DNA from: Roseitalea sp. MMSF_3546
GTDB lineage: Bacteria > Pseudomonadota > Alphaproteobacteria > Rhizobiales > Rhizobiaceae
DNA length: 64,000 bases
NCBI RefSeq assembly: GCF_030732865.1
Contig: NZ_JASHKB010000010.1
Location: forward strand, 78,671 to 142,670
Direction of reading: 5' to 3'
Below are positions 1-11,929 of this stretch, piece by piece. Within the stretch, counting starts at the first letter, position 1. Each line of letters begins with the position of its first letter. The notes under the pieces are model-generated. The model did no database searches. It worked only from the letters and a program-made list of their open reading frames with translations, and was not told the DNA's origin. The position numbers and the translations under genes are program-made.

Positions 1-1069
1 CGTGCGAGGCCGGCAGTCCGGGCGCCCCCGCTGCATCGATCAGCGTCGCGCCGATATCGATCAGGTTGACGACATGGCCGCGCCGCTCGTTGTGCGGCAG
101 ATGCCCCGGCCATGACACGATCAGCGGCACGCCGGCCGATTCCTCATAGAAGGTGTTCTTCCACCACAGGCCGCGCTCGCCGATCTGCTCGCCATGGTCG
201 GAGGTGTAGACGATCAACGTGTTCTGGCGCAGGCCGTTGCGGTCGAGCGCGGCGAGCACCTGGCCGACCAGCGCATCGGTCCGTGCGACCAGCCCGTAAT
301 AGGCGGTGCGGGCGCGCAGCACATCGGCGGGCTCGAGCGTGGCGATACCGCAGGCCGCGCGCCATTTCGCCAGCCAGGGATGCTCGCGCGAAGGATCGGG
401 CGGCGGATGCTCGGGCGGGCCGACCCTGCCGTCATAGGCATCGAAATCCTCGCCCCGCGCCACGAACGGGCAATGCGGCAGGGTGAAGCCGACCATCAGG
501 CAGAACGGCTCGGCATCGCCGGCCCGGCGCCGCCGGCCGACGCCGTCGAGCCATTGCGCCGCATCGCGCGCCACCTCCTCGTCGGCGAGCTGATAGGCGG
601 ACTGGCCGCGCCCCGAGCGCTCGACGCTGACACGCGCCGGCCCCTGCGCGCCGGCCAGCACGCCCAGATCCTGCCGCGGCACGCCGGGCCAGTGCGGCCC
701 GGGTTCGGCGCCGATCCGCTCGGCGAAACCGTGATGCTGATCGGGGCCGACCGCATGCATGCGTCCGACCAGCGTCGGCCGGTAGTCCGCCGCGCCGAGC
801 GCGTGCATCCAGGTGGGCCGGTCCGTGCCCAGATGATCCTGCAGCGTCCAGCACTGCTGCTCGAACGGCCATTGCCCGGTGAAGGCCGACATGCGGCTCG
901 GCACGCAGATCGGCGAGGGGCAATAGCCATTGTCGAAGACAACGCCCTGCCGCGCCAGCGCGTCCAGATGCGGCGTGGCGACGACCGTATCGCCATAGCA
1001 CCCCGCCACCTTGCGGGCGTGCTGGTCGGACATGATGTAGACGATGTCGGGTCGGCGTTCGGTGCTCAT
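1..1069 (-). CDS. Sulfatase family hydrolase (3' end outside window)
   Basis: This gene encodes a type I sulfatase or related alkaline-phosphatase-superfamily hydrolase, which would cleave sulfate esters using a formylglycine made from cysteine. Translation from 1069 shows a metal-binding start (DIVYIMSDQH, residues 8-17) and the sulfatase signature CVPSR with Cys55. Further on there are a GRMHA region and a TSDHGEQ stretch typical of the family. About 356 codons are visible and the stop lies left of the window; relatives are usually 450-550 residues. The ATG at 1069 is preferred over the one at 1075 because a GAGG ribosome site sits about 8 bases before it, overlapping the stop of the upstream dehydrogenase. 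It is the last visible gene of a three-gene operon. The substrate is unknown. Confidence 0.9.
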   Translation of the reverse strand, partial: MSTERRPDIVYIMSDQHARKVAGCYGDTVVATPHLDALARQGVVFDNGYCPSPICVPSRMSAFTGQWPFEQQCWTLQDHLGTDRPTWMHALGAADYRPTLVGRMHAVGPDQHHGFAERIGAEPGPHWPGVPRQDLGVLAGAQGPARVSVERSGRGQSAYQLADEEVARDAAQWLDGVGRRRRAGDAEPFCLMVGFTLPHCPFVARGEDFDAYDGRVGPPEHPPPDPSREHPWLAKWRAACGIATLEPADVLRARTAYYGLVARTDALVGQVLAALDRNGLRQNTLIVYTSDHGEQIGERGLWWKNTFYEESAGVPLIVSWPGHLPHNERRGHVVNLIDIGATLIDAAGAPGLPASH

Positions 1070-1079
1070 CGCCATGCCC

Positions 1080-2243
1080 TCACAGGACCGCGCGGTAGAT
1101 GGCGCGCGCATCGGCGAGCGTCATCGCGCGTGGATTGTTGACGAGCAGCCGCTCGACCTTCATGGCGTCCTCGGCGAGGCGGTCGAGATCGGCTTCGGTG
1201 ACGCCGACCTCGCGCAGGCGCTGGGCCATCGGCATGCGCGCGACCAGCGCCGCGACGGCCTCGATGAAACGGGCGCCGTCGCAATTGCCGCCGGTGCCGG
1301 CCATGTCCAGGCAGGCGGCAAGCTCGCCATAGGCGGTCGCGGCGGCCGGGACGTTGAAGCGCAGAACCTCGGTGAGCACCAACGCGTTGCTCAGGCCGTG
1401 CGGGACGTGAAAATGCCCGCCCAGCGGATAGGCCAGCGCGTGCACCGCCGCCACCGGTGCGTTGGCGAACGCCATGCCTGCCATGTGCGCGCCGACCAGC
1501 ATGGCCTGGCGCGCTGCGCGGCCGGGGTTTGCCGAAACCGCCTCGTCGATGTGCCCGGCGAGCAGGCGCAGCGCGCCGGTGGCGAGCGCGTCGCTGACCG
1601 GGTTCTTCCTGTGCCGGCTGGTATAGGCCTCGATGGCATGGACCATGGCATCGACGCCGGTCGCCGCGGTCACCGCCGGCGGCAGGCCCATGGTGAGTTC
1701 GGCGTCGAGCACGGCAAGGTCGGGAAAGAGCAGCGGCGAGACCACGCCCTTCTTCTCGCTGGCCGGCGTGGTGACGATGGCGATCGGGGTGACCTCCGAA
1801 CCGGTGCCGGCCGTCGTCGGCACCTGGATCAGCGGCAGGCGCGGGCCCTGGGCGAGCCCGATCCCGAAGATGGCGTCGAGCGGCTGGTCGCGGCCGCACA
1901 GCAGCGCCACCAGCTTGGCCGTATCCATGGGGCTGCCGCCGCCCAGCCCGACCACGAGATCGGCGCCGAAGGCGCGAGCCGCCCGCACCGCCGCCTCGAT
2001 GCCGGCCTGCGGCGGGTCGGCCTGCACCTCGGTCCAGGGCAGGCATGCCATGCCGGCGGCCTCGACGGCGCGCTGCGGCGCGTCGAGCAGGCCGGCGCCG
2101 GCCACGCCCCGGTCGCTGACCAGCATGACGCGCCGCGCGCCCGCCCGCGCGCAATGCTCGCCCAGCCGCGCGGCCTCGCCGAAAGCGCACACCGTGCGCG
2201 GCGTGGTGGCAAAATCGAAATCGCCCAAAACGGGACCACCCAT
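1080..2243 (-). CDS. Iron-containing alcohol dehydrogenase (group III)
   Basis: The 387-residue protein belongs to the Fe-ADH/maleylacetate reductase family, NAD(P)-dependent enzymes that interconvert alcohols and carbonyls. Visible signatures are the nucleotide-binding GGGSPMDTAK (about residue 95), PTTAGTGSEVTP, and the metal-site region HALAYPLGGHFHVPHG. The start ATG at 2243 gives MGGPVLGDFDFA, a normal family N-terminus; longer in-frame extensions are low-complexity and unlikely. It lies 23 bases after the deacylase gene and its stop is 10 bases before the sulfatase start, so the three are probably one transcript. The context suggests catabolism of a small organic compound, but the substrate cannot be read from the sequence. 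Confidence 0.9.
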   Translation of the reverse strand: MGGPVLGDFDFATTPRTVCAFGEAARLGEHCARAGARRVMLVSDRGVAGAGLLDAPQRAVEAAGMACLPWTEVQADPPQAGIEAAVRAARAFGADLVVGLGGGSPMDTAKLVALLCGRDQPLDAIFGIGLAQGPRLPLIQVPTTAGTGSEVTPIAIVTTPASEKKGVVSPLLFPDLAVLDAELTMGLPPAVTAATGVDAMVHAIEAYTSRHRKNPVSDALATGALRLLAGHIDEAVSANPGRAARQAMLVGAHMAGMAFANAPVAAVHALAYPLGGHFHVPHGLSNALVLTEVLRFNVPAAATAYGELAACLDMAGTGGNCDGARFIEAVAALVARMPMAQRLREVGVTEADLDRLAEDAMKVERLLVNNPRAMTLADARAIYRAVL

Positions 2244-2266
2244 GCGCGCCTTCTCCCTTCGGACGC

Positions 2267-3307
2267 TCAGTGCGCCGGCCGGTCCGGGGCGAAATCCTCC
2301 ATGACGACGCAGACGGCATCGCCCCGCCTCACCCGCCCCGGCCCGGCACCGCACCAGATGACGCCCGAGCGTGCATAGGTGATCGCGATGGGCGGCGTGT
2401 CGACATCCTCGATGACGTGCAGATAGCCGGCCACCGCGCCTTCCTCCACCGTCTCGCCGGCATAATGGGTCGGCTCGAACAGGCCGTCGCGCGGCGCGAA
2501 GTGAAAGGCATCGCGCTCGCGCACCATCATGTGCCGCGTGCCGAACGTGCCATCGGCCTGCGCGAGGTCGGGCTCGCCCTCGATCACGCCGAAATGCTTG
2601 AGGATGTTGTCGATGCCGCGCGCGGCGATGCGCACGCCCTCGATGTTCACCCGGCCCCAGCCGCCCAGCTCCGTGCCCAGCGAGACGATCCCGCGCCGCT
2701 CCACGCAGGAGGTGAAGGTGGCGCCCTCGTCGACCCCGGCAAAGACGACATTGTAGGGTGCGCCGAACGCCGCCGCGGCTGCGAGTGTCTTGTCCCGCAT
2801 GGCCGCGTCGGGCAGGTCGTGCATGTTGGTCGACAACGCGCAGTCGGCCGAGTGGCCGGTCGTGTGCAGATCGACCGAGACATCGGCATGGGGCAGGACG
2901 ACCGAATCCATGAAGTGCGCAAGCATGCGCGTGAACGTCCCGCGCGCATCGCCCGGAAAGCAGCGATTGATGTCGAGCCCGTCGATCGGCGACAGCCGCC
3001 GGTCGGCAAGGACGGCGGGAATGTTGACCGCCGGCATCATGATGATGCGTCCCTGGATGCGGTCCACATCGAGCGTCTGCGCCAGACGCGATATGGCGAT
3101 CTGACCCTCATATTCGTCACCATGCACGCCGCCGGTCAGCAGCACCGTCGGTCCTTCGCCATTGGCAAGGCAGTAGATCGGAATCTCGATCGTGCCCCAG
3201 CCGGAATTGTCGCGCGAATGCGGTGCGCGCAGATAGCCCGCCTGCCGGCCCTGCCTGCCGAAATCGATCGGACAATGGATGCGGCTGGCAGCGGATGCGG
3301 CGGACAC
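2267..3307 (-). CDS. DoeB-like N-acyl amino acid deacylase (M14 / aspartoacylase family)
   Basis: This is a 346-residue succinylglutamate desuccinylase/aspartoacylase-family zinc hydrolase. The zinc ligands are visible as GGVHGDE (His62, Glu65) and DLHTTGH (His148). The N-terminal segment, with a PHSRDNSGWG motif, resembles N-acetyl-diaminobutyrate deacetylase DoeB of ectoine breakdown, though other family members are similar. The start is a GTG at 3307, chosen because a strong GGGAGGAG ribosome site lies just upstream; a longer frame begins further left of the site but lacks one. It is the first gene of the operon with the dehydrogenase and sulfatase, directly behind a promoter with a GntR-like operator. 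The exact substrate is an inference. Confidence 0.8.
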   Translation of the reverse strand: MSAASAASRIHCPIDFGRQGRQAGYLRAPHSRDNSGWGTIEIPIYCLANGEGPTVLLTGGVHGDEYEGQIAISRLAQTLDVDRIQGRIIMMPAVNIPAVLADRRLSPIDGLDINRCFPGDARGTFTRMLAHFMDSVVLPHADVSVDLHTTGHSADCALSTNMHDLPDAAMRDKTLAAAAAFGAPYNVVFAGVDEGATFTSCVERRGIVSLGTELGGWGRVNIEGVRIAARGIDNILKHFGVIEGEPDLAQADGTFGTRHMMVRERDAFHFAPRDGLFEPTHYAGETVEEGAVAGYLHVIEDVDTPPIAITYARSGVIWCGAGPGRVRRGDAVCVVMEDFAPDRPAH

Positions 3308-3373
3308 TGCTTCTCCTCCCGTGAGCGGTCGCGACGAGAGCGGGCGGACTGGGCACGCCCGCACCCGATTTCG

Positions 3374-3403
3374 TATAATTGTATACTAAATGTCGGTTGT
3401 CAA
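3374..3403 (-). promoter_or_regulatory. Promoter with overlapping GntR/FCD-type operator
   Basis: Reading the minus strand, TTGACA (3403-3398) is a perfect -35 hexamer. A weaker AATTAT lies 17 bases on. Between and across them is TTGTATACTA (plus strand 3379-3388), which fits the TNGT-N-ACNA pattern of FadR/VanR-type GntR operators. No GntR gene is in view. The site would control the deacylase operon that starts at 3307. Confidence 0.6.
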
Positions 3404-3445
3404 CCGCGTCCGGATCGATGCCGCGGAACCGGCCGAACCGGACCG

Positions 3446-3754
3446 CTAGCAGGCCAGCTTCACCGGCCAGCGCGCTTCGGTGATGATCCAGTCGGTGCCC
3501 TGCGGCCGCATGACGAAGCTCACCAGGCAACTCTCGGTGGAGGCCACGATGCCCCGCTTCGGCATGTTGTAGCGGACGATGCCCCGGTCGCGCAGATAGT
3601 GGACGACGCGTTCGCCCCTGTCATTGGTGATATCGGAAACCGGCTCGCCCCAGGCGATGCGCAGTTCCGAATAGGTCTTGCTGACGAAGGGCTTTGACTG
3701 CTGCGCGACGCAGCCCGACACGACCAGCAAAGTCAAAAGCATCGGCAGCCGCAT
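3446..3754 (-). CDS. Small lipoprotein of unknown function
   Basis: A 102-residue protein begins with a short signal peptide and lipobox (VVSGC, Cys15), so it should be lipidated and anchored to the outer or inner membrane. The mature part is about 88 residues with a QQSKPFVSKTYSEL segment. Its WGEPVSDITNDRGERVVHY stretch resembles the SmpA/OmlA-like pattern in which a conserved G-x-P precedes a beta-rich region. The start at 3754 is the ATG directly before the signal peptide with a GGGGAA ribosome site. It stands alone between the deacylase promoter and the DUF5132 gene, and is read on the minus strand. Confidence 0.75.
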   Translation of the reverse strand: MRLPMLLTLLVVSGCVAQQSKPFVSKTYSELRIAWGEPVSDITNDRGERVVHYLRDRGIVRYNMPKRGIVASTESCLVSFVMRPQGTDWIITEARWPVKLAC

Positions 3755-3970
3755 CGTTCCCCGCACCGGTTGTTGGCGGCAATGCCCCCGAAAGCGGGCA
3801 CGGCCGTCGGCGACCATGGGTCGTTCTAGCGCGCCGAGCTTGCGCCGAGCCGGTGCCCGTTGGCCCGCCATTGGCCGACAGGACCTGACGCCGCCGAGAA
3901 ACCGGCAACGGCGCATCGGTGCCATGGTCTCTGGCGCGCACGGGCAAAAATGTGCGAAAAGACGGTGAGC

Positions 3971-3984
3971 TTGGATCAGGTCAT
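3971..3984. promoter_or_regulatory. Weak FNR/FixK-like half-palindrome
   Basis: TTGGATCAGGTCAT partly matches TTGAT-N4-ATCAA (7 of 10 conserved positions) and lies 23 bases before the DUF5132 start codon. I report it only because two much better boxes occur 5 kb away in a functionally similar block. Confidence 0.2.
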
Positions 3985-4006
3985 CAGCATTGGGCGGAAC
4001 GAAGCC

Positions 4007-4300
4007 ATGAATCGCAGTTTCTTCTATGGGGCGGCCGCGGCCGCCGGCGTGGTGATGTTGATCCCGGGCGTCGCCGTGGCTCTTGGCCGGGCCGGCCAGC
4101 CGCTGGCGCGGGCCACCGCGCGAACCGGCGCCGTCGCCGTCCGGGAGTTCCGCAAGGCAGCGGCCGAGGTCTATGAGCACATGGAGGATCTGGCGGCCGA
4201 ATTCGAGGCCGAGGTCGCGCGACCGCCCGAGGACGCCGAGCCCGCCGCCGAGCGCGATATCCATGTTGCGGAGGCGGAGGCAGCGAGCGGCGATGACTGA
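4007..4300 (+). CDS. DUF5132-like small membrane protein
   Basis: This 97-residue protein starts MNRSFFYG and has one hydrophobic helix (about residues 7-30, with AAAAAGVVMLIPGVAVAL). An amphipathic segment and an acidic, Ala-rich tail follow. The layout, a glycine-rich N-terminal helix followed by a KAAAEVYEHMEDLAAE region, resembles DUF5132 proteins, which often sit next to metal P-type ATPases. The ATG at 4007 was chosen because upstream in-frame residues are not hydrophobic and look non-coding. Its stop overlaps the start of the next gene by 8 bases, so the two are co-translated. Function unknown; a metal or envelope-stress role is inferred from neighbours only. Confidence 0.65.
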   Translation: MNRSFFYGAAAAAGVVMLIPGVAVALGRAGQPLARATARTGAVAVREFRKAAAEVYEHMEDLAAEFEAEVARPPEDAEPAAERDIHVAEAEAASGDD

Positions 4301-4775
4301 CCATGGCGGGGATGGCCGCGCCGACCCGGTCCGCGTGGTGCCCGTCCATTCGATGGCGGGCCGGCTGCGCCTGAAGATGCTCGAGCGCCCCTCGCAGGCC
4401 GACGCGGAGGCGCTGGCAGACAGGCTTTCGGCGCTCGGCGGCATCGGCAAGGTGACCGTGCGCCCTCGCACCGGCAGCATCATCGTCGGGTTTGAAGGGC
4501 CGGCCGAACCGATGCTCGCCCGCCTCAAGGAGGCCGGGCTGGTCCGCCTGGTCAAGCCGCCAAAGTCGCCCCCTGTCAAGCCCTTGCTGCAGATGGGTAT
4601 GCTCAAGCTCGACATGGACATCCGCCGGCGCACCGACGATGTCCTGGACTTTCACACCGCAGTGGCGCTGCTTCTGCTCGCGGCCGCGCTCTTCCAGATC
4701 ACGCAGGGCCGGCTGGTGGGCCCGGCCTCGACCCTGCTGATGTCGGCGCTCGCGCTCATGGAGCGGCAGCGCTAG
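4293..4775 (+). CDS. HMA_2-like domain protein with C-terminal membrane helix
   Basis: The 160-residue protein carries an HMA_2-type ferredoxin-like fold, seen from VHSMAGRLRLKM (residues about 17-28) and a TGSIIVGF strand. A hydrophobic helix follows near the C-terminus (AVALLLLAAALFQI). The domain lacks a CXXC metal site. The same HSxxGRLRL-type pattern occurs at the N-terminus of the P-type ATPase encoded 1.2 kb away on the other strand, so the two may share a partner or regulatory role. The start ATG at 4293 lies inside the end of the DUF5132 gene. The gene ends convergently with the MetK-like gene. Confidence 0.7.
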   Translation: MTDHGGDGRADPVRVVPVHSMAGRLRLKMLERPSQADAEALADRLSALGGIGKVTVRPRTGSIIVGFEGPAEPMLARLKEAGLVRLVKPPKSPPVKPLLQMGMLKLDMDIRRRTDDVLDFHTAVALLLLAAALFQITQGRLVGPASTLLMSALALMERQR

Positions 4776-4843
4776 AGACTTGGCCCCAGGGTCCGCCGAA
4801 TGTCACCGCGCGGGCCGGGCCGCGTGCCGATACACAATGGAGG

Positions 4844-5982
4844 CTAGCCCAGTGCGGCGGCGATGGCCGTAACGTCTTCCCATGGTGGAGCGAGTTCGTC
4901 GCGGCCCATGTGTCCGTAGACGGCCAGATCGCGGTAAAAACGCCCGTCGTGCCTGCCCGGCAGTTCCCAAAGCCCCATGCGCTCGGCGATCGCGCCCACG
5001 CGCAGATCGACCACTTCGCCCAGCCGCCTGCCGATCCTGCTTTCCTGACCCGCTCCGGACCCGAAGAAATCCAGTTCGACGCTCACCGGCCCCTCGTCGC
5101 CGATGACATAGGACAACTGCACCTCGCACTCGCTGGCCAGTCCGGCGACCACCACGGCGCGGGCCATCTGGCGAGCGGCATAGGCGGCCGTCCGGTCGAT
5201 GCGCGCGGGCGCCTTGCCGCTGAGCGCCGCAGCGCTGTGCCGGACGAAGCCGCCATAGGTGTCGTCGGCGTTCTTGCGGCCGGTCAGGCCAGAATGCGCG
5301 CTCGGCCCGCCCTCGTCGGCGATGACGGCAAACACGCGCCGTGTCATCGGATCCGGCACGACCGGGGCCGATCGGAAGGCCGGATCGATGACCTCGCTGG
5401 CCAGATCGTGCTCGATCTGGTCTTGCGGCATGGCCTGCCGCGTGGCGCCGCTGATCGCGATCGCCCGGATGGCCACCGGCCGGCGCTCGCGCATCTCGAC
5501 CGCCACCTGCGCCTGCGCGTCCGGCTGCAGCCAGGCGATGCGTCCCTGGCGCCGCGCGGCGTCCAGGGCCTGGCTGAGCCTGTGCGCCGCCCATATCGGA
5601 TAGGGCATCAGGTCCGGGGTGTGCTGACAGGCATAGCCGAACGAGGTCGTCAGGTGGGTGGCGAGGCCGTTGCGATGGGCCCCGCGATCGGCGGGCGGAA
5701 AGGAAAGATCGAGCATCACGGTGGGGCTGGCCTTGCCGCGAAACGAGGCATAGCCGGCGCTTTCGGCGACGCGGCGGGCCAGAGCGGCCGGATCGAAGGG
5801 CGCCTCCTGCTCGGCGCGAATGGACAGAAAGACGATGCCTGTCGCAATGGCGCATTCGGCGGTGACCGGCGTCCTTGTGCCATGCGCCAGATAGGCGTCG
5901 ATGACCGCATCGCTGATCTGGTCGCACAGCTTGTCGGGATGGCCGGCGGTCACCGATTCCGATGTCATGACGAAATTGCGCA

Positions 5983-5983
<1 letters not shown>
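4844..5983 (-). CDS. Divergent S-adenosylmethionine synthetase-like protein
   Basis: This 379-residue MetK homologue has the ATP-site GHPDK (His15, Asp17, Lys18), a GLTGRK motif (Lys237) and SGK (Lys257). It does not look like a housekeeping MetK. The GAGDQG loop is replaced by THLTTS before FGYA (about 109-118). The Asp before GLTGRK is replaced within PSAHS, and the GGGAFSGKD loop reads AAALSGKAP. Its start codon overlaps the stop of the ATPase gene by one base (TGATG), so it is translationally coupled to an ion pump. It may still make SAM, or may bind ATP and methionine-like ligands for another purpose; this cannot be decided here. Confidence 0.8.
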
Positions 5984-8964
<2,981 letters not shown>

Positions 8965-8994
8965 GCATGCTTAGCACGGCGGCAAAAGGCCGGA

Positions 8995-9008
8995 TTGACG
9001 CACATCAA
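8995..9008. promoter_or_regulatory. FNR/FixK box between the ATPase and hsp20 genes
   Basis: TTGACGCACATCAA matches the CRP/FNR-family consensus TTGA(T/C)-N4-(A/G)TCAA. It lies between divergent genes. A class II position would start hsp20 transcription near 9043, and leftward transcription near 8960, slightly inside the annotated ATPase start. This supports oxygen- or nitric-oxide-responsive control of both genes. Confidence 0.65.
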
Positions 9009-9111
9009 GGCGGCGAGCGGCCGTCGATCTAGGGTCTGTGCGTCGGCCGCCCGTCGGGACGCATGCGTGCGGGCGGATCCGCCATTTCTCCGCTTTCAAG
9101 GAGGCACGCAA

Positions 9112-9645
9112 ATGGCCAGGAAGAAGACCCAGAGTGAAGCCGAAACCGAAATGCCCTCCGAGCCGGTGCTCAGCGAGCAGCGCTCGCGCATCGAGGCCGT
9201 TCGGCGGGAAGTCGACCGCCTGTTCGACGCGATCAACCCCACCGATTGGCGCCTGCCGGTGATCGGATCGGGCGGCGTCGAAGTCCGCCAGCCAAGGCGG
9301 CCGGACTGGCAGGTGGCGCCGGCCGTCAATTTCAAGGAGACGGACACCGGCTATGTCGTCAGCGCCGAACTCGCCGGGATGACCGAGGCGGACGTCGAGG
9401 TCAAGATCGCGAACGGCGTGTTGACGATGAAGGGCGAAAAGCGCGACGAGCACGAGGAGTCCGAGCCCGAATATCACCTTTCCGAGCGGCGTTTCGGACG
9501 CTTCCAGCGCTCGTTCCGCGTGCCCGAAGGGGTCGATGAGGACACCATCACCGCCAAGATGTCGCACGGCATGCTGACGATCACGCTGCCCAAGACAAGG
9601 GAAGCGAGGGAAAAGGAAAAGAAGATCAAGGTCGCCAAGGCCTGA
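9112..9645 (+). CDS. Small heat shock protein, Hsp20/alpha-crystallin family
   Basis: The 177-residue chaperone would bind unfolding proteins in the cytoplasm and form large oligomers. The alpha-crystallin domain spans about residues 65-165, beginning PAVNFKETDTGYVVSAELAG and ending with GMLTITLPK, the conserved family signature. The C-terminal tail is Lys-rich, without an obvious IXI motif. The start ATG at 9112 has an AAGGAGG ribosome site 7 bases upstream. It is read divergently from the ATPase gene and shares the FNR-type box with it. The FtsH protease gene follows in the same direction, behind its own box. Confidence 0.93.
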   Translation: MARKKTQSEAETEMPSEPVLSEQRSRIEAVRREVDRLFDAINPTDWRLPVIGSGGVEVRQPRRPDWQVAPAVNFKETDTGYVVSAELAGMTEADVEVKIANGVLTMKGEKRDEHEESEPEYHLSERRFGRFQRSFRVPEGVDEDTITAKMSHGMLTITLPKTREAREKEKKIKVAKA

Positions 9646-9723
9646 TCGAGGCGCCCGGCATCGCGGCGGTCGCCGGCGTCTGGCAAGGCGCGGCAAGATG
9701 CCGGCAAGGGCGGCGGCGCCCGC

Positions 9724-9737
9724 TTGACGCAAGTCAA
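9724..9737 (+). promoter_or_regulatory. FNR/FixK box upstream of ftsH
   Basis: TTGACGCAAGTCAA is a perfect inverted repeat (TTGAC-N4-GTCAA) of the CRP/FNR family. Its centre is at 9730.5. A class II promoter would start at about 9772, giving a 27-base leader to the ATG at 9799. It is very similar to the box at 8995, so the chaperone and the protease are probably co-regulated. Confidence 0.7.
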
Positions 9738-9798
9738 CGCCGCCTGCGCCGCGCCATGCCATGAATGCGCATGCCATGGTGAGCGGAGGACCGGCGCG

Positions 9799-11745
9799 AT
9801 GCCCCCCGGACAGCCACGACGACCCGATTCGGGACCACCCCGATCGGGACCACCGCAAAAGGGCCCCGGCGATCGCGACGGCGTGTGGATGCTGCTGCTC
9901 TGGGCCGTTGTCCTGGGCGCCTTGTTCTTCGCATCGACCCTGGTCGACACGAGCCAGCCCTCCCGGGAGCGTTCCTACACGGACGTCAAGCAGCTGATCT
10001 CCACCGGCGAAGTGACCGAGGCCCTGCTCGAAGAGCACGCCATCACGGTGACCGTGGGCGATCCGGGATCGACCGTGGCCCGCCGCTACCGCGCCGTGAC
10101 GCCGGCGCAGGGCGATCCGGAGCTCCTGCCGCTTCTGCAGGAGCACAATGTAGAGATCACGGCCCGCGAACCGCAGGGCATGTCCGTGTTCACCTTCATC
10201 CTGCCCTGGGTGGTGATCCTGGCGCTGTATCTGTGGATGCAGCGGCGCATGCTCGGCGGCATGGGCGGCATGGGCGGCGCGGATGCGCGCGGCTTGGGCG
10301 GCCTGTTCACGGGCCGCTTCTCAAAGCCCAGCGATCTGAAGACCAACGTCACCTTCGACGATGTCGCAGGTCAGGACCAGGCCAAGCGCGAGGTCGCCGA
10401 ACTGGTCGAGTTCCTGCGCGAACCCGAACGGTTCCGGCGCGTCGGCGCGGAAGTGCCGCATGGGGTCCTGCTGGTCGGCCCGCCGGGCACCGGCAAGACG
10501 CTGCTCGCAAAGGCGCTGGCGGGCGAGGCGGATGTGCCGTTCTTTTCGACGTCGGGCTCGGAGTTCATCGAGGTGTTCGTGGGCGTGGGCGCGGGCCGGG
10601 TGCGCCGCATGTTCGAAGCCGCGCGCAAGGCGGCGCCGGCCATCATCTTCATCGACGAGCTCGATTCCATCGGCCGCCGGCGCGGCACGGGGCTTGGCGG
10701 GGGCCATGACGAGCGCGAGCAGACGCTCAACCAGATCCTGGCCGAGCTGGACGGGTTCGGCGGCAAGGAGGCCGTGGTCGTGCTGGCGGCGACAAATCGG
10801 CCCGACGTGCTCGATCCGGCGCTGCTGCGCCCCGGCCGGTTCGACCGCCACGTCACGCTCAACCTGCCCGACAAGGCGGCGCGGCGGGCGATCCTGGACA
10901 TCCATGCCAGCAAACTGCCCGTTGCGAACGTGGCCGATCTGGACATGATCGCCGAGGGCACGCCCGGCTTTTCGGGCGCGGACCTGAAGAACCTGCTCAA
11001 CGAGGCCGCCATCGGCGCGGCGCGGCGGCACAGCACGATCATCACCGGGGACGATCTGTCGGAGGCGCGCGACAAGGTGATGATGGGCACGGTGCGCACC
11101 CTTGCCATCCAGCCCGAGGAAAAACACCGGCTGGCCGTCCACGAGGCCGGGCACACGGCGGTCGCCTACTTCACGCCGCAGGCCGATCCGCTCTACAAGG
11201 TGACGATCATTCCGCGCGGACGCGCGCTTGGCGGCACGCACATGCTGTCACGGGAAGAACGGCACACCCTGCCCGAGGACTTCCTGCGCGGCCAGCTGGT
11301 CGTGCTTCTGGCCGGGCGCGCCGCCGAGGATCTTCTGCTCGGCTCGGTCAGTTCGGGCGCCGACGACGACATCAAGCGGGCGACCGAACTGGCCCGCTCG
11401 ATGATCTCGCGCTGGGGCATGAACGATGAGCTCGGGCCCGTCGATCTGCGCCAGCACGAGGATCATCCGTTCCTGGGCCAATCGATGGCCCAGCCGCGCG
11501 AACATGCCGATGCGACCGCGGCGAAGGTGGATCATGCGGTGATGGAGCTGCTCAAGAGCGCCGAAGACCAGGCCAGGCACATCCTGACCACCCATCGCAA
11601 GGCGGTGGAGTATCTGGTGCAGGAACTGCAGCTCAGGGAAGTGCTCGATTTCGACGAGATCCGGCGCTGCCTCGACACCGAAGGCAAGGTGCAACCGCTC
11701 GAGCGCCGCCACGAGCGGAACCGGCGCAATCCCGAAGCGCGCTGA
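9799..11745 (+). CDS. ftsH: ATP-dependent zinc metalloprotease FtsH
   Basis: The 648-residue membrane-bound AAA+ protease degrades damaged membrane and soluble proteins. The N-terminal helix ([16 protein letters not shown], about 29-44) and a second helix (about 130-148) flank a periplasmic domain. The AAA module has Walker A GPPGTGKT (about 226), Walker B FIDELD and the arginine-finger region RPGRFDRH. The zinc site is HEAGH (about 449). The start is the ATG at 9799 with a GGAGGA ribosome site; the frame is also open to 9724, where it would run through the FNR-type box. The Pro/Gly-rich N-terminal extension and the FNR-type control suggest an accessory FtsH beside the housekeeping copy expected elsewhere. 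Confidence 0.93.
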   Translation: MPPGQPRRPDSGPPRSGPPQKGPGDRDGVWMLLLWAVVLGALFFASTLVDTSQPSRERSYTDVKQLISTGEVTEALLEEHAITVTVGDPGSTVARRYRAVTPAQGDPELLPLLQEHNVEITAREPQGMSVFTFILPWVVILALYLWMQRRMLGGMGGMGGADARGLGGLFTGRFSKPSDLKTNVTFDDVAGQDQAKREVAELVEFLREPERFRRVGAEVPHGVLLVGPPGTGKTLLAKALAGEADVPFFSTSGSEFIEVFVGVGAGRVRRMFEAARKAAPAIIFIDELDSIGRRRGTGLGGGHDEREQTLNQILAELDGFGGKEAVVVLAATNRPDVLDPALLRPGRFDRHVTLNLPDKAARRAILDIHASKLPVANVADLDMIAEGTPGFSGADLKNLLNEAAIGAARRHSTIITGDDLSEARDKVMMGTVRTLAIQPEEKHRLAVHEAGHTAVAYFTPQADPLYKVTIIPRGRALGGTHMLSREERHTLPEDFLRGQLVVLLAGRAAEDLLLGSVSSGADDDIKRATELARSMISRWGMNDELGPVDLRQHEDHPFLGQSMAQPREHADATAAKVDHAVMELLKSAEDQARHILTTHRKAVEYLVQELQLREVLDFDEIRRCLDTEGKVQPLERRHERNRRNPEAR

Positions 11746-11783
11746 GCGGGCGGGCGCTGGCGTCGAGCGCGCTGAGCGGGCGG
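11737..11783. repeat. Short direct repeat around the ftsH stop
   Basis: The 17-base sequence GCGCGCTGAGCGGGCGG occurs at 11737-11753, including the ftsH stop, and again at 11767-11783. The second copy directly abuts the IS66 remnant. It looks like a duplication scar. Confidence 0.7.
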
Positions 11784-11794
11784 CGCCGACAAGC

Positions 11795-11929
11795 CTCGGC
11801 GAGCCCCCGGCGCGCGACCACGGAAATGCTCTGTCGGCCGTCCAGCGTTTCCTCGACGATCCGGAGCTTCACGGCAGGCGACCAGCGGCGTCGCCGGCCA
11901 CCATCGGTGATGATTTCGATCTCGGACAT
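11795..11929 (-). pseudogene. Truncated IS66-family TnpA remnant
   Basis: Starting at the ATG at 11929, about 45 residues match the N-terminus of the small IS66 protein TnpA. They include an SEIEIITDGGRRRRWS start and a helix-turn-helix entry ending VVARR. The similarity then stops abruptly and the frame continues into unrelated sequence. No TnpB or TnpC (transposase) genes are present. This is a decayed insertion sequence in the roughly 500-base gap (11746-12251) between ftsH and the tRNA gene. I see nothing else in that gap. Confidence 0.65.
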
